From contig NZ_JAGPXL010000015.1 in assembly GCF_018070565.1 (NCBI RefSeq), forward strand, positions 114,134-178,133: 64,000 bases of DNA, in the 5' to 3' direction. The DNA comes from Streptomyces sp. B93 (GTDB lineage Bacteria; Actinomycetota; Actinomycetes; Streptomycetales; Streptomycetaceae). Positions 35,437 through 44,025 of the stretch are shown here, one piece after another (positions within the stretch are counted from its first letter, which is position 1; each line of letters begins with the position of its first letter). The notes below the pieces were generated by a model, which saw nothing but the letters and a program-made list of their open reading frames with translations, was not told the DNA's origin and searched no databases. The translations under genes and the position numbers were made by a program.

Positions 35437-36504
35437 TCACGTCCCGAACAAGTCCTGTTGTCCGTTTCCCGCACCGCCCTGAGCGGGAGCGGTGAGGCCG
35501 AGATGCGCCCATGCGGCGGGGGTGGCGACCCGGCCGCGCGGGGTTCGGGCCAGTAGCCCTTCGCGGACGAGGAACGGTTCGGCGACCTCCTCGACGGTCT
35601 CGCGCTCCTCCCCCACCGCGACCGCGAGCGTGGACAGGCCGACGGGGCCGCCGCCGAACAGCTTCAGCAGCGCCTCCAGGACGGCGCGGTCCAGCCGGTC
35701 CAGGCCGCGGGCGTCGACCTCGTAGACCGCGAGGGCGGCCGCGGCGATCTCCTGGGTGATCAGGCCGTCCGCCTTGACCTGCGCGTAGTCGCGGACCCGG
35801 CGCAGCAGCCGGTTGGCGATCCGGGGCGTGCCCCGGGAGCGGCCCGCGATCTCGGCGGCGCCGTGCGTGTCGATCTCGACGTCGAGCAGGCTGGCCGAGC
35901 GGTGGATGACCTTCTCCAGCTCGGCGGGCTCGTAGAACTCCATGTGCGCGGTGAAGCCGAAGCGGTCGCGCAGCGGGGGCGGCAGCAGGCCCGCGCGGGT
36001 GGTGGCGCCGACCAGGGTGAACGGCGGCAGCTCCAGGGGGATGGCGGTGGCGCCGGGGCCCTTGCCGACGATGACGTCGACACGGAAGTCCTCCATCGCC
36101 ATGTACAGCATCTCCTCGGCGGGCCGGGACATGCGGTGGATCTCGTCGAGGAAGAGGACCTCGCCCTCCTGGAGGGAGGAGAGGATCGCCGCGAGGTCGC
36201 CCGCGTGCTGGATGGCTGGTCCCGAGGTGATCCGGATGGGGGCGCCCATCTCGGCCGCGATGATCATGGACAGGGTGGTCTTGCCGAGGCCGGGGGCGCC
36301 GGACAGCAGGACGTGGTCGGCGGTGGCGCCCCGCGCGCGTGCCGCCCGCAGGACGAGGTCGAGCTGTTCGCGGACCTTCTCCTGGCCGATGAACTCGTCC
36401 AGGTCCTTGGGGCGCAGCGCGGCCTCGACGGCCTGGTCCTCGCGGTCGGCGGACGCACCGACGAGCCGCTCGGCGGCGGTGTCGGGGGTGTCGTCCCAGT
36501 TCAT
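35437..36504 (-). CDS. ruvB: Holliday junction branch-migration helicase RuvB
   Basis: AAA+ motor that drives branch migration with RuvA. The 355-aa protein has Walker A GAPGLGKTT, Walker B VLFLDEIHRMSRPAEEMLY, sensor 1 TLVGATTRAG, an arginine finger in PLRDRFGFTAHMEFY and a C-terminal winged helix with EEVAEPFLVREGLLARTPRGR. ATG 36504 is 52 bp after ruvA. Confidence 0.98.
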   Translation of the reverse strand: MNWDDTPDTAAERLVGASADREDQAVEAALRPKDLDEFIGQEKVREQLDLVLRAARARGATADHVLLSGAPGLGKTTLSMIIAAEMGAPIRITSGPAIQHAGDLAAILSSLQEGEVLFLDEIHRMSRPAEEMLYMAMEDFRVDVIVGKGPGATAIPLELPPFTLVGATTRAGLLPPPLRDRFGFTAHMEFYEPAELEKVIHRSASLLDVEIDTHGAAEIAGRSRGTPRIANRLLRRVRDYAQVKADGLITQEIAAAALAVYEVDARGLDRLDRAVLEALLKLFGGGPVGLSTLAVAVGEERETVEEVAEPFLVREGLLARTPRGRVATPAAWAHLGLTAPAQGGAGNGQQDLFGT

Positions 36505-36556
36505 GTGGTGTGCCTCGGTTCTCGGTGCGGGCGGGGCGGGCGGGCGCCAGTGGGCG

Positions 36557-37162
36557 CTAGCGGGCGCGGTTGAGCGTCTGGAGGGCCGCCTTGAGGAGCT
36601 GCCCCACCTGGGGGGTGCCGTCGGCGGCCTCCGCCTGGGGGGCCACGGCGGTCACGGCCTCGTCGGCCTCCCGGGTCGCGTACCCCAGGCCGATCAGGGC
36701 GGCGTGCAGCTGGTCGCGCCAGCCCTGGGTGACCGGCGCGCCGACGGCCGGGGCGCCGACGGGTTCGCCGAGGCGGTCCTTCAACTCCAGGAGGAGCTTC
36801 TGGGCGCCCTTCTTGCCGATGCCGGGGACGGCGGTGAGGGCCTTCTCGTCGCCGGTCGCCACGGCTCTGCGCAGGGCGTCCGGGGAGTGCACCGCCAGCA
36901 TGGCCTGGGCCAGCCGGGGGCCGACGCCGCTGGCGGTCTGGAGCAGCTCGAAGGTCTGCCGCTCGTCGTCGTCCGCGAAGCCGTACAGGGTCAGGGAGTC
37001 CTCGCGCACCACGAGGGAGGTGGCGAGTCTGGTCTGCTGGCCGGTGCGCAGCCCGGAGAGGGTGTTCGGGGTGCACTGGACGGCGATGCCGATCCCGCCC
37101 ACCTCCACCACCGCGGAGTCCGGGGCGAGGGCGGCGACCGGGCCGCTGACGAAGGCGATCAT
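36557..37162 (-). CDS. ruvA: Holliday junction DNA-binding protein RuvA
   Basis: Tetrameric junction-binding partner of RuvB. The 201-aa protein starts with MIAFVSGPVAAL at ATG 37162, overlapping the ruvC stop by 4 bp. It has the OB-fold N-domain, two helix-hairpin-helix motifs (LLQTASGVGPRLAQAML and LTAVPGIGKKGAQKLLLEL) and a C-terminal RuvB-contacting domain. The longer open frame upstream is the shadow of ruvC. Confidence 0.97.
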   Translation of the reverse strand: MIAFVSGPVAALAPDSAVVEVGGIGIAVQCTPNTLSGLRTGQQTRLATSLVVREDSLTLYGFADDDERQTFELLQTASGVGPRLAQAMLAVHSPDALRRAVATGDEKALTAVPGIGKKGAQKLLLELKDRLGEPVGAPAVGAPVTQGWRDQLHAALIGLGYATREADEAVTAVAPQAEAADGTPQVGQLLKAALQTLNRAR

Positions 37163-37698
37163 GCCGTACGGCCTTTCGTTGCGTGGGCGTTGTGCAGGGC
37201 GACGGCCTGCTGGAGCCGGTTCTGCGCGGGGGCGCGCCAGATGTGGCAGATGGCGAGGGCGAGGGCGTCGGCGGCGTCCGCGGGCTTCGGGGGCGCGCTG
37301 AGTCTGAGGAGCCGGGTGACCATGGCGCCGACCTGGGCCTTGTCGGCGCGGCCGCTGCCGGTGACGGCGGCCTTGACCTCGCTCGGGGTGTGCAGGGCGA
37401 CGGGGACGCCGCGGCGGGCGGCGCAGAGCATGGCGACGGCGCTGGCCTGGGCGGTGCCCATGACCGTGCGCACGTTGTGCTGGCTGAAGACGCGCTCCAC
37501 GGCGACGAATTCCGGCCGGTGTTCGTCGAGCCACTGCTCGATGCCCCGCTCGACGGCGACGAGGCGGTCGCCCAGTTCCGCGTCGGCGGGCGTGCGTACG
37601 ACGCCCACGCCGAGCATGGTGAGCGGCCTGCCCGCGACCCCCTCGACGACACCGACACCGCACCGGGTCAGTCCTGGGTCCACCCCCAGTACGCGCAC
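37159..37698 (-). CDS. ruvC: Holliday junction endonuclease RuvC
   Basis: Cuts four-way junctions symmetrically. The 179-aa RNase H-fold protein shows the catalytic acids in RVLGVDPGLTRCGVGVVEG (Asp7), FVAVERVFSQHNVRTVMG (Glu), and VKAAVTGSGRADKAQVGAMV followed by DAADALALAICH (final Asp pair). It starts at GTG 37698. It leads the ruvC-ruvA-ruvB run. Confidence 0.98.
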   Translation of the reverse strand: MRVLGVDPGLTRCGVGVVEGVAGRPLTMLGVGVVRTPADAELGDRLVAVERGIEQWLDEHRPEFVAVERVFSQHNVRTVMGTAQASAVAMLCAARRGVPVALHTPSEVKAAVTGSGRADKAQVGAMVTRLLRLSAPPKPADAADALALAICHIWRAPAQNRLQQAVALHNAHATKGRTA

Positions 37699-37767
37699 CG
37701 CGCCCCCTTCTCTCGATTTCTCTCGATCGCCTGTTTGTGCAGGCTATCCGGTGCCACCGACAACGCG

Positions 37768-37798
37768 ACGGGCCGACGGGTGTGTCCCGTCGGCCCGT
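37768..37798 (-). terminator. Terminator downstream of the yebC-like gene
   Basis: A 13-bp perfect stem (37768-37780 with 37786-37798) and a 5-nt loop begin 18 bp past the stop of the YebC/PmpR gene and 70 bp before ruvC, ending that transcript. Confidence 0.8.
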
Positions 37799-37816
37799 TC
37801 GAGCGAGAGCGTCGGC

Positions 37817-38569
37817 TCAGGCGTCGACCTTCTCCATGATCTCGTCGCTGACGTCGAAGTTGGCGAAGACGTTCTGCACGTCGTCGCTGTCCTCCAGCGC
37901 GTCGATCAGCTTGAAGATCTTCTTGGCGCCCTCCTCGTCCAGCTCGACCTGCATGGTCGGGACGAAGTTGGCGTCGGCGGACTCGTAGTCGATGCCCGCG
38001 TCCTGGAGGGCGGTGCGGACCGCGACCAGGTCGGTGGGCTCGCTGAGCACCTCGAAGGACTCACCGAGGTCGTTGACCTCCTCGGCACCCGCGTCCAGGA
38101 CGGCCATGAGGACCTCGTCCTCGGTCAGCTCGCCCTTGGGGACGATCACGACGCCCTTGCGGTTGAAGAGGTACGACACCGAGCCGGGGTCGGCCATGGA
38201 GCCGCCGTTGCGGGTCATGGCGACGCGGACCTCGGAGGCGGCGCGGTTGCGGTTGTCGGTGAGGCACTCGATGAGCACCGCGACGCCGTTGGGGCCGTAG
38301 CCCTCGTACATGATCGTCTCGTAGTCGGCGCCACCCGCCTCGAGGCCGCCGCCGCGCTTGATCGCGGAGTCGATGTTCTTGTTCGGCACCGACGACTTCT
38401 TGGCCTTCTGCACGGCGTCGTAGAGCGTCGGGTTGCCGTCCAGGTCGACGCCGCCCATGCGGGCCGCGACCTCGATGTTCTTGATCAGCTTCGCGAAGAG
38501 CTTGCCGCGCTTGGCATCGATGACGGCCTTCTTGTGCTTCGTCGTGGCCCATTTAGAGTGGCCGGACAT
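37817..38569 (-). CDS. YebC/PmpR-family protein
   Basis: The 250-aa protein begins MSGHSKWATTKHKKAVIDAK at ATG 38569, with GGAG upstream. The sequence has the three-domain YebC fold: KLIKNIEVAARMGG, IMYEGYGPNGVAVLIECLTDNRNR and NGGSMADPGSVSYLFNRKGVV. The family was first described as transcriptional regulators; more recent work links members to relief of ribosome stalling, so the role is left open. It lies between pdxT and ruvC, as in many bacteria. Confidence 0.95.
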   Translation of the reverse strand: MSGHSKWATTKHKKAVIDAKRGKLFAKLIKNIEVAARMGGVDLDGNPTLYDAVQKAKKSSVPNKNIDSAIKRGGGLEAGGADYETIMYEGYGPNGVAVLIECLTDNRNRAASEVRVAMTRNGGSMADPGSVSYLFNRKGVVIVPKGELTEDEVLMAVLDAGAEEVNDLGESFEVLSEPTDLVAVRTALQDAGIDYESADANFVPTMQVELDEEGAKKIFKLIDALEDSDDVQNVFANFDVSDEIMEKVDA

Positions 38570-38617
38570 CTGCCTGTCTCCTTCGCGTAACCCATCCAAT
38601 GACGAACGTCAGCGATC

Positions 38618-39223
38618 CTACAAGGACTCCGGCGTCCGGCTCGCGCGCACCATGTCGACGAACAGGGAGTGCACGCGGTGGTCCCCGGTCAGTTCGGGGT
38701 GGAACGACGTGGCCAGCGCGTTGCCCTGGCGGACGGCGACGATGTGCCCGTCGTGCTCGGCGAGCACCTCGGCGGCGGCACCCACGGACTCCACCCACGG
38801 GGCGCGGATGAAGACGCCCTCCACGGGGTCGCCGTCGACGCCCCGGACGTCGACGGCCGCCTCGAAGGACTCGTTCTGCCGTCCGAAGGCGTTGCGGCGC
38901 ACGATCATGTCGATGCCGCCGACCGTCTCCTGGCCCGAACGCGGGTCGAGGATCTTGTCGGCGAGCATGATCATGCCCGCGCAGGTGCCGTAGACGGGCA
39001 TGCCGTCCCGCACGCGCGCGCGGAGCGGCTCCATCAGACCGAAGAGGACGGCCAGCTTGGAGATGGTCGTGGACTCGCCGCCGGGCAGCACCAGGCCGTC
39101 CACCTCGGCGAGTTCCTCGGGGCGCCGCACCGGCCTGGCCACGGCGTCGGCCGCGGCCAGGGCGACGAGGTGCTCCCGTACGTCACCCTGGAGTGCGAGC
39201 ACCCCGATCACGGGAGCGGTCAT
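38618..39223 (-). CDS. pdxT: Pyridoxal 5'-phosphate synthase glutaminase subunit PdxT
   Basis: Releases ammonia from glutamine for PdxS. The 201-aa class I amidotransferase has the GLVLPGGESTTISK loop, the nucleophile in YGTCAGMIMLAD and the HxE pair in ATSFHPELTGD. ATG 39223 shares one base with the pdxS stop (TGATG), so translation is coupled. Confidence 0.98.
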   Translation of the reverse strand: MTAPVIGVLALQGDVREHLVALAAADAVARPVRRPEELAEVDGLVLPGGESTTISKLAVLFGLMEPLRARVRDGMPVYGTCAGMIMLADKILDPRSGQETVGGIDMIVRRNAFGRQNESFEAAVDVRGVDGDPVEGVFIRAPWVESVGAAAEVLAEHDGHIVAVRQGNALATSFHPELTGDHRVHSLFVDMVRASRTPESL

Positions 39224-40134
39224 CACCAGCCCCGGTTCGCGTAGCGCTCGGTCTCGGGGAGGGTGTCGCAGTTGATGCCGACCATGGCCTCGCCCAGGTT
39301 GCGGGAGGCGTCGGCGATGATCTTCGGGTCGTCGTAGAAGGTGGTGGCCTTCACGATGGCCGCGGCGCGCTTGGCCGGGTCGCCGGACTTGAAGATGCCC
39401 GAGCCGACGAAGACGCCCTCGGCGCCGAGCTGGCGCATCAGCGCGGCGTCCGCCGGGGTGGCGACGCCACCGGCGGAGAAGAGGACCACCGGGAGCTTGC
39501 CCAGCTCGGCGACCTCCTTGACCAGCTCGTAGGGGGCGCGCAGCTCCTTGGCGGCGGCGTACAGCTCGTTGTTGTCGTAGCCGCGCAGCCGGGCGATCTC
39601 GTTCTTGATCTGGCGCAGGTGGCGGACCGCCTCGACGACGTTGCCGGTACCGGCCTCGCCCTTGGAGCGGATCATGGCCGCGCCCTCGGCGATCCGGCGC
39701 AGGGCCTCGCCCAGGTTGGTGGCGCCGCAGACGAACGGCGTGGTGAAGGCCCACTTGTCGGAGTGGTTGACCTCGTCGGCCGGGGTCAGGACCTCGGACT
39801 CGTCGATGTAGTCGACGCCGAGGGACTGGAGCACCTGCGCCTCGACGAAGTGGCCGATGCGGGACTTGGCCATCACCGGGATGGAGACGGCGTTGATGAT
39901 GCCCTCGATCATGTCCGGGTCGGACATCCGGGCCACGCCGCCGTCCTTGCGGATGTCGGCGGGGACCCGTTCCAGGGCCATGACGGCGACGGCGCCCGCG
40001 TCCTCGGCGATCTTCGCCTGCTCCGGCGTGACGACGTCCATGATCACGCCGCCCTTGAGCTGCTCGGCCATACCGCGCTTCACGCGCGCGGTGCCGGTCT
40101 CGGGGGTCTGGTTCTCGGAGAGCGTGCTGGACAC
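39223..40134 (-). CDS. pdxS: Pyridoxal 5'-phosphate synthase subunit PdxS
   Basis: Builds PLP from ribose 5-phosphate, glyceraldehyde 3-phosphate and ammonia. The 303-aa protein starts at GTG 40134, preceded by a GAGG site, and shows RVKRGMAEQLKGGVIMDVV, the catalytic-lysine region IPVMAKSRIGHF, GEAGTGNVVEAVRH and FVGSGIFKSGDP. A longer frame from 40215 has no ribosome site and an unlike N-terminus. Confidence 0.98.
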   Translation of the reverse strand: MSSTLSENQTPETGTARVKRGMAEQLKGGVIMDVVTPEQAKIAEDAGAVAVMALERVPADIRKDGGVARMSDPDMIEGIINAVSIPVMAKSRIGHFVEAQVLQSLGVDYIDESEVLTPADEVNHSDKWAFTTPFVCGATNLGEALRRIAEGAAMIRSKGEAGTGNVVEAVRHLRQIKNEIARLRGYDNNELYAAAKELRAPYELVKEVAELGKLPVVLFSAGGVATPADAALMRQLGAEGVFVGSGIFKSGDPAKRAAAIVKATTFYDDPKIIADASRNLGEAMVGINCDTLPETERYANRGW

Positions 40135-40265
40135 GGAATTGACCTCACTGAAGGGAAAGAGGGCTGCTGCAAGCACTGAGGAAACGTGAGGCGCCCAGTC
40201 CACAGCAAGGGCCAATGAGGAAGCGGTGGCTCGTTTTCCAAACGGCGGTGTCCGGAATACGACGC

Positions 40266-40808
40266 TCAGGCGGCCCTCTCCAGCAGTGCCGCGGGCGGTT
40301 CGTCGTCCATTTCGAAGGCCAGCGGGAACGGGGCGTGCCCGGCCAGCCGGAACCAGCGCACCTTGCGGTGCCGCCGCAGGGCGCGTGCCGCGCGCACCGC
40401 GTCGTTGTGGAAGCGCCGGGCCATCGGCACCCGGCGGACCGCCTCGGCCAGCTCCCGCGCGGCGGCCTCACCGCCCGGCGCCGCCCGGACCTCCTCCAGT
40501 TGCCCCGGTTCGGCGAACACCGCCCGCAGGGCCTGGCTCAGCTCGCTCTCGGCGACCTCCCGCTGCTCCTCCTCGGCCTGCCGGGCCGCGTGGGCGGCCT
40601 CGTACAGCACGATCGACGCGGCCGGGTCGAGCACCCCGGAGGTGGCCAGTTCCTGCGCCACGGAGGCCCGCCGCAGCAGCTGGGCGTCCAGTGCCGCGCG
40701 GGCGGCGTCGATCCGGGCGTGCAGGCGGTCCAGGCGGCCCGCGGTCCAGCTCAGGTACAGGCCGATCGCCACCAGGGCGACCAGGATCCAGATGAGGGTT
40801 GCGGTCAC
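40266..40808 (-). CDS. Small membrane protein resembling LemA architecture
   Basis: 180-aa protein with an N-terminal membrane helix (TATLIWILVALVAIGLYLSW) and a helical domain. The segment RLDRLHARIDAARAALDAQLLRRASVAQELA resembles the start of LemA proteins (helix after the TM, then a Leu-x-x-Arg-x-x-x-x-x-x-x-Leu pattern). Function unknown. GTG 40808 was chosen; TTG at 40817 three codons up is also possible and neither has a clear ribosome site. It sits between pdxS and pimA. Confidence 0.72.
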   Translation of the reverse strand: MTATLIWILVALVAIGLYLSWTAGRLDRLHARIDAARAALDAQLLRRASVAQELATSGVLDPAASIVLYEAAHAARQAEEEQREVAESELSQALRAVFAEPGQLEEVRAAPGGEAAARELAEAVRRVPMARRFHNDAVRAARALRRHRKVRWFRLAGHAPFPLAFEMDDEPPAALLERAA

Positions 40809-40890
40809 GGGCGGCAAGGCTATACCCCTGCGCCGGTCGGGGTTCCCCTCCGGGGGCCGCCGCCCCCGGACCCCCGCTTCGGCCCGGAAC

Positions 40891-40938
40891 GGGCCCCGTC
40901 CTCATACGCCGGACGGGCCCCGTCTTCAAACGCCGGAC
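40891..40938. repeat. Two tandem 24-bp Streptomyces intergenic repeats
   Basis: Copies at 40891-40914 and 40915-40938 share GGGCCCCGTC, two or three variable bases, then ACGCCGGAC. On the minus strand this reads GTCCGGCGTTTGAAGACGGG, the form of an intergenic repeat that I recall recurring widely in Streptomyces chromosomes. A G/C hairpin-rich stretch, 40840-40885, lies immediately before. It separates pimA from the LemA-like gene. Confidence 0.75.
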
Positions 40939-40956
40939 GGGCCGGTGTCCGACGCT

Positions 40957-42120
40957 TCAGTCCCTCGCGAGGCCGAACCGCGCCCGCAGCCCCGGTGTCC
41001 GGTCGTCCGCCGCGACCGCCGCCGCGCCCGCCGTGACCGTCTCGTAGACCGAGAGGATGTCCGCGCCGACCGTGGACCAGTCGAAGCGCCGCACATGCGC
41101 GCTGCCCCGCTCCCGCAGCTCCGTGCGGCGCCCGGGGTCGGCCAGCAGCCGCAGGGCCGCCACGGCCAGGGCGTCCGCGTCCTCGTTGGCGAAGAGTTCG
41201 CCCGCCGCCCCGTGGTCCAGGACCTGGGCGAAGGCGTCCAGGTCGGAGGCGAGGACGGGCGCGCCCGCCGACATCGCCTCGACGAGGATGATGCCGAAGC
41301 TCTCGCCGCCGGTGTTGGGGGCGACGTACAGGTCGACGCTGCGCAGCAGCCGCGCCTTGTCCTCGTCGCTGATCATGCCGAGGAACTCGACGCGGGAGCG
41401 GAGGTCCTTCGGGAGCGACTCGACGGCCTCCTCCTCGTCGCCGCGGCCCGCCACCAGCAGCCGGGTCGCCGGGCGTTCGGCGAGGATGCGCGGGAGCGCC
41501 TTCATCAGTACCGGCAGGCCCTTGCGGGGCTCGTCGATCCGGCCGATGAACCCGATGGTGTCGCCCTGCCACTCCGGCTTGGGCTCGGCCTTCGCGAAGA
41601 AGTCCACGTCGACGCCGTTGGGGATGACCACCGCGTCGCCGCCGAGGTGCTCGACCAGGGTGCGGCGGGCGTACTCGCTGACCGCGATCCGGGCGCTGAT
41701 CTTCTCCAGCGCGGCCTGGAGGATGGCGTACGCGGCGATCATCGCGCGGGAGCGCGGGTTGGACGTGTGGAACGTGGCCACGATCGGGCCCTGCGCCGCC
41801 CAGCAGGTCAGCAGGCCCAGCGACGGCGATGTCGGCTCGTGGATGTGGATGACGTCGAAGGCGCCGTCGTGCAGCCAGCGCCGTACCCGCGCGGCCGACA
41901 GGAAGCCGAAGTTCAGCCGGGCCACCGAGCCGTTGTACGGCACCGGGACCGCGCGGCCCGCCGAGACCACGTACGGCGGCAGCGGGGTGTCGTCGTCGGC
42001 CGGTGCCAGGACGGAGACCTCGTGGCCCAGGCGGATGAAGTACTCCGCCAGATCACGGATGTGGAACTGGACGCCGCCGGGGACGTCCCAGGAGTACGGG
42101 CAGACGATGCCGATCCTCAC
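40957..42120 (-). CDS. pimA: Phosphatidylinositol alpha-mannosyltransferase PimA-like
   Basis: GT4 glycosyltransferase adding the first mannose to phosphatidylinositol at the inner membrane face. The 387-aa protein starts at GTG 42120 (VRIGIVCPYSWDVPGGVQFH) and has the N-terminal GGVQFHIRDLAEYF, FIGRIDEPRKGLPVL and the nucleotide-sugar-binding ESFGIILVEAMSAGAPVLASD. It overlaps the acyltransferase stop by 4 bp. The neighbouring acyltransferase and phosphatidyl synthase support the PIM assignment. Confidence 0.94.
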   Translation of the reverse strand: MRIGIVCPYSWDVPGGVQFHIRDLAEYFIRLGHEVSVLAPADDDTPLPPYVVSAGRAVPVPYNGSVARLNFGFLSAARVRRWLHDGAFDVIHIHEPTSPSLGLLTCWAAQGPIVATFHTSNPRSRAMIAAYAILQAALEKISARIAVSEYARRTLVEHLGGDAVVIPNGVDVDFFAKAEPKPEWQGDTIGFIGRIDEPRKGLPVLMKALPRILAERPATRLLVAGRGDEEEAVESLPKDLRSRVEFLGMISDEDKARLLRSVDLYVAPNTGGESFGIILVEAMSAGAPVLASDLDAFAQVLDHGAAGELFANEDADALAVAALRLLADPGRRTELRERGSAHVRRFDWSTVGADILSVYETVTAGAAAVAADDRTPGLRARFGLARD

Positions 42121-43049
42121 GAGGGTCCCTTCGCGGGGTCTCGCACGGGATCTCGCGCGGGGTCGAGGTCCGCGAGCCACAGCCTTTGCAGCATGTGCCA
42201 GTCCTCCGGGTGCTCGGCGATGCCGGTGGCGAAGGCGTCCGCCAGGGCCTGTGTCATCGAGGACGTCTTCTCGGCCCGGGTACCTGACTCGGGTACCTCG
42301 ACCGGCGGGTGGACCCGGCCCCGCATGACCGGTGAGTCGTCGTACCAGAGTGTCACCGGCAGCAGCAGCGCGCCGGTCTGCTGGGCCAGCAGGGCCGGGC
42401 CCGCGGGCATCCGGGCCTCGGCGCCGAAGAAGTCGACCGTGACACCGGAGGCGGAAAGGTCACGGTCCGCGACCAGACAGACCAGGCCGCCGTCGCGCAG
42501 CCTGCGGGCCAGCGTGCCGAAGGCGGTGCCGCCGCTGTGCGGGAGGACCTCCATGCCGAGGCCCTCGCGGTAGGCGACGAAGCGGTCGTACAGCGTCTCG
42601 GGCTTCAGCCGCTCGGCGACCGTGGTGAACGGAGTCCTCAGCTCGGTGGTGACCCAGGCGCCCGCGAGGTCCCAGTTGGCCAGGTGCGGCAGGGCGAGGA
42701 TCACGCCCTTGCCCGCGGCCAGGCCGTCGGTCAGGTAGTGCACGTCCTTGGGGGCGAAGCCGCCCCTGACGCGTTCGGCGCTCCACGCCGGGAGCCGGAA
42801 GGACTCCATCCAGTACCGCAGGTAAGAGCGCATGCCCGCGCGGGTCAGCTCGGCCAGGCACTGCGGGGAGGCGTCGGGCACCACGCGCGCGTAGTTGCTC
42901 GCCAGCCGCCGCACGCCCTTGCCGTTCTGCCGCCACGCGACGTCGGCGACGGTCCGGCCGAGCCGTACGGCCACCGGCTCGGGCAGCTTCTTCACCGTGC
43001 CCCAGCCGAGCCCGTACAGCGCGTCCGTCAGGCGCTCCTGGGCACTCAT
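42117..43049 (-). CDS. Phosphatidylinositol mannoside acyltransferase (PatA/HtrB-like)
   Basis: The 310-aa LPLAT-fold enzyme starts at ATG 43049, overlapping the pgsA stop by 4 bp. The catalytic HX4D is in LALPHLANWDLAGAW, with GGLVCLVADRD and GPALLAQQTGALLLPVTLWY further on. In mycobacteria the equivalent enzyme acylates PIM mannose. The operon with PimA and PgsA makes this the likely role here. An upstream extension of the frame, overlapping pgsA, was rejected. Confidence 0.93.
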   Translation of the reverse strand: MSAQERLTDALYGLGWGTVKKLPEPVAVRLGRTVADVAWRQNGKGVRRLASNYARVVPDASPQCLAELTRAGMRSYLRYWMESFRLPAWSAERVRGGFAPKDVHYLTDGLAAGKGVILALPHLANWDLAGAWVTTELRTPFTTVAERLKPETLYDRFVAYREGLGMEVLPHSGGTAFGTLARRLRDGGLVCLVADRDLSASGVTVDFFGAEARMPAGPALLAQQTGALLLPVTLWYDDSPVMRGRVHPPVEVPESGTRAEKTSSMTQALADAFATGIAEHPEDWHMLQRLWLADLDPARDPVRDPAKGPS

Positions 43050-43741
43050 GTCGCCGCTCCGCTCCCCTGCGACGGCTTCCCGGCGCTCTCCCGCGCGGCG
43101 GTCCCGGCGGCCGCCTCCGCCTCGGCGGACTCGCGGCGGACCGTGACGACCCGCTGGACCAGCGTGACGAGGCTGCCGACGGCGACGATCCACAGCGCGA
43201 TCGGCAGCAGGTACTGGATGCCGGGTACCCCGAACTTGTGCAGGCCCGCGAAACCGGCCGCCACCAGCGAGATCACCAGCCGTTCGGCGCGCTCGACCAG
43301 CCCGTTCACGGCGACCGGCAGACCGATCGACTCACCGCGGGCCTTGGTGTACGACACCACCTGACCGCTGGCCAGACAGAAGATCGACACCGCGCACAGG
43401 ACGATGTCGTCCCCGCCGCCCGCGTACCACAGGGCGAAACCGCCGAAGATCGCGCCGTCGGCGACCCGGTCGAGCGTGGAGTCCAGGAACGCGCCCCAGC
43501 GGCTGGAGCGGCCCAGCTGGCGGGCCATGTTCCCGTCGACCAGGTCGGAGAAGACGAAGAGCGTGATCACTACCGTGCCCCAGAAGAACTCTCCCCTGGG
43601 GTAGAAGACCAGTGCGCCCGCCATCACACCGGCGGTGCCGATCAGCGTGACCGTGTCGGGGCTGACGCCCCGCCGGATCAGAAACGCGGCGAACGGTGTG
43701 AGGACACGCGTGAAGAAAGCACGCGCGTACTTGTTCAGCAT
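43046..43741 (-). CDS. pgsA: CDP-alcohol phosphatidyltransferase (phosphatidylinositol-phosphate synthase)
   Basis: Transfers a phosphatidyl group from CDP-diacylglycerol to an alcohol, here probably inositol phosphate given the PIM genes. The 231-aa polytopic protein has the full family signature D-LV-DG-NM-AR-X8-G-AFL-D-STL-D (DLVDGNMARQLGRSSRWG then AFLDSTLD). ATG 43741 (MLNKYARAFF) is preferred, with a GGGAAGG upstream; ATG 43798 (MGQPVASRG) is possible but has no ribosome site. First gene of the coupled pgsA-acyltransferase-pimA run. Confidence 0.92.
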   Translation of the reverse strand: MLNKYARAFFTRVLTPFAAFLIRRGVSPDTVTLIGTAGVMAGALVFYPRGEFFWGTVVITLFVFSDLVDGNMARQLGRSSRWGAFLDSTLDRVADGAIFGGFALWYAGGGDDIVLCAVSIFCLASGQVVSYTKARGESIGLPVAVNGLVERAERLVISLVAAGFAGLHKFGVPGIQYLLPIALWIVAVGSLVTLVQRVVTVRRESAEAEAAAGTAARESAGKPSQGSGAAT

Positions 43742-44025
43742 GGCCTTCCCGAGGGTCAGGGTCGCCGCGCGGCCCCTGCTGGCCACCGGCTGGCCCATCG
43801 TAGCCACGCGCGCGTGCCGGTGACGGACGGGCACCCACAGCCCGCGCGGGCGACGGCACCGACCGCCCCGGGCCGGTCCCGAAAGTCCGTTTCCCGTCCC
43901 TCGTATGGACGCACCGTGACAGGAGTGGAAAGCTCGAAGAATCGCGGGCGTCGCCGGAGCCGCCCAGCACGCGGTTGCCGCGTGTCCGCGCCCCAGGGAC
44001 CTCACCGTGCACGGGAGGCAAGGAA
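43742..44025. other. Divergent intergenic region pgsA / EF-G-like gene
   Basis: About 284 bp that must hold both promoters. No gene, RNA or strong inverted repeat was recognised, apart from GGGAGG at 44013-44018, the ribosome site of the plus-strand gene. Confidence 0.4.
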
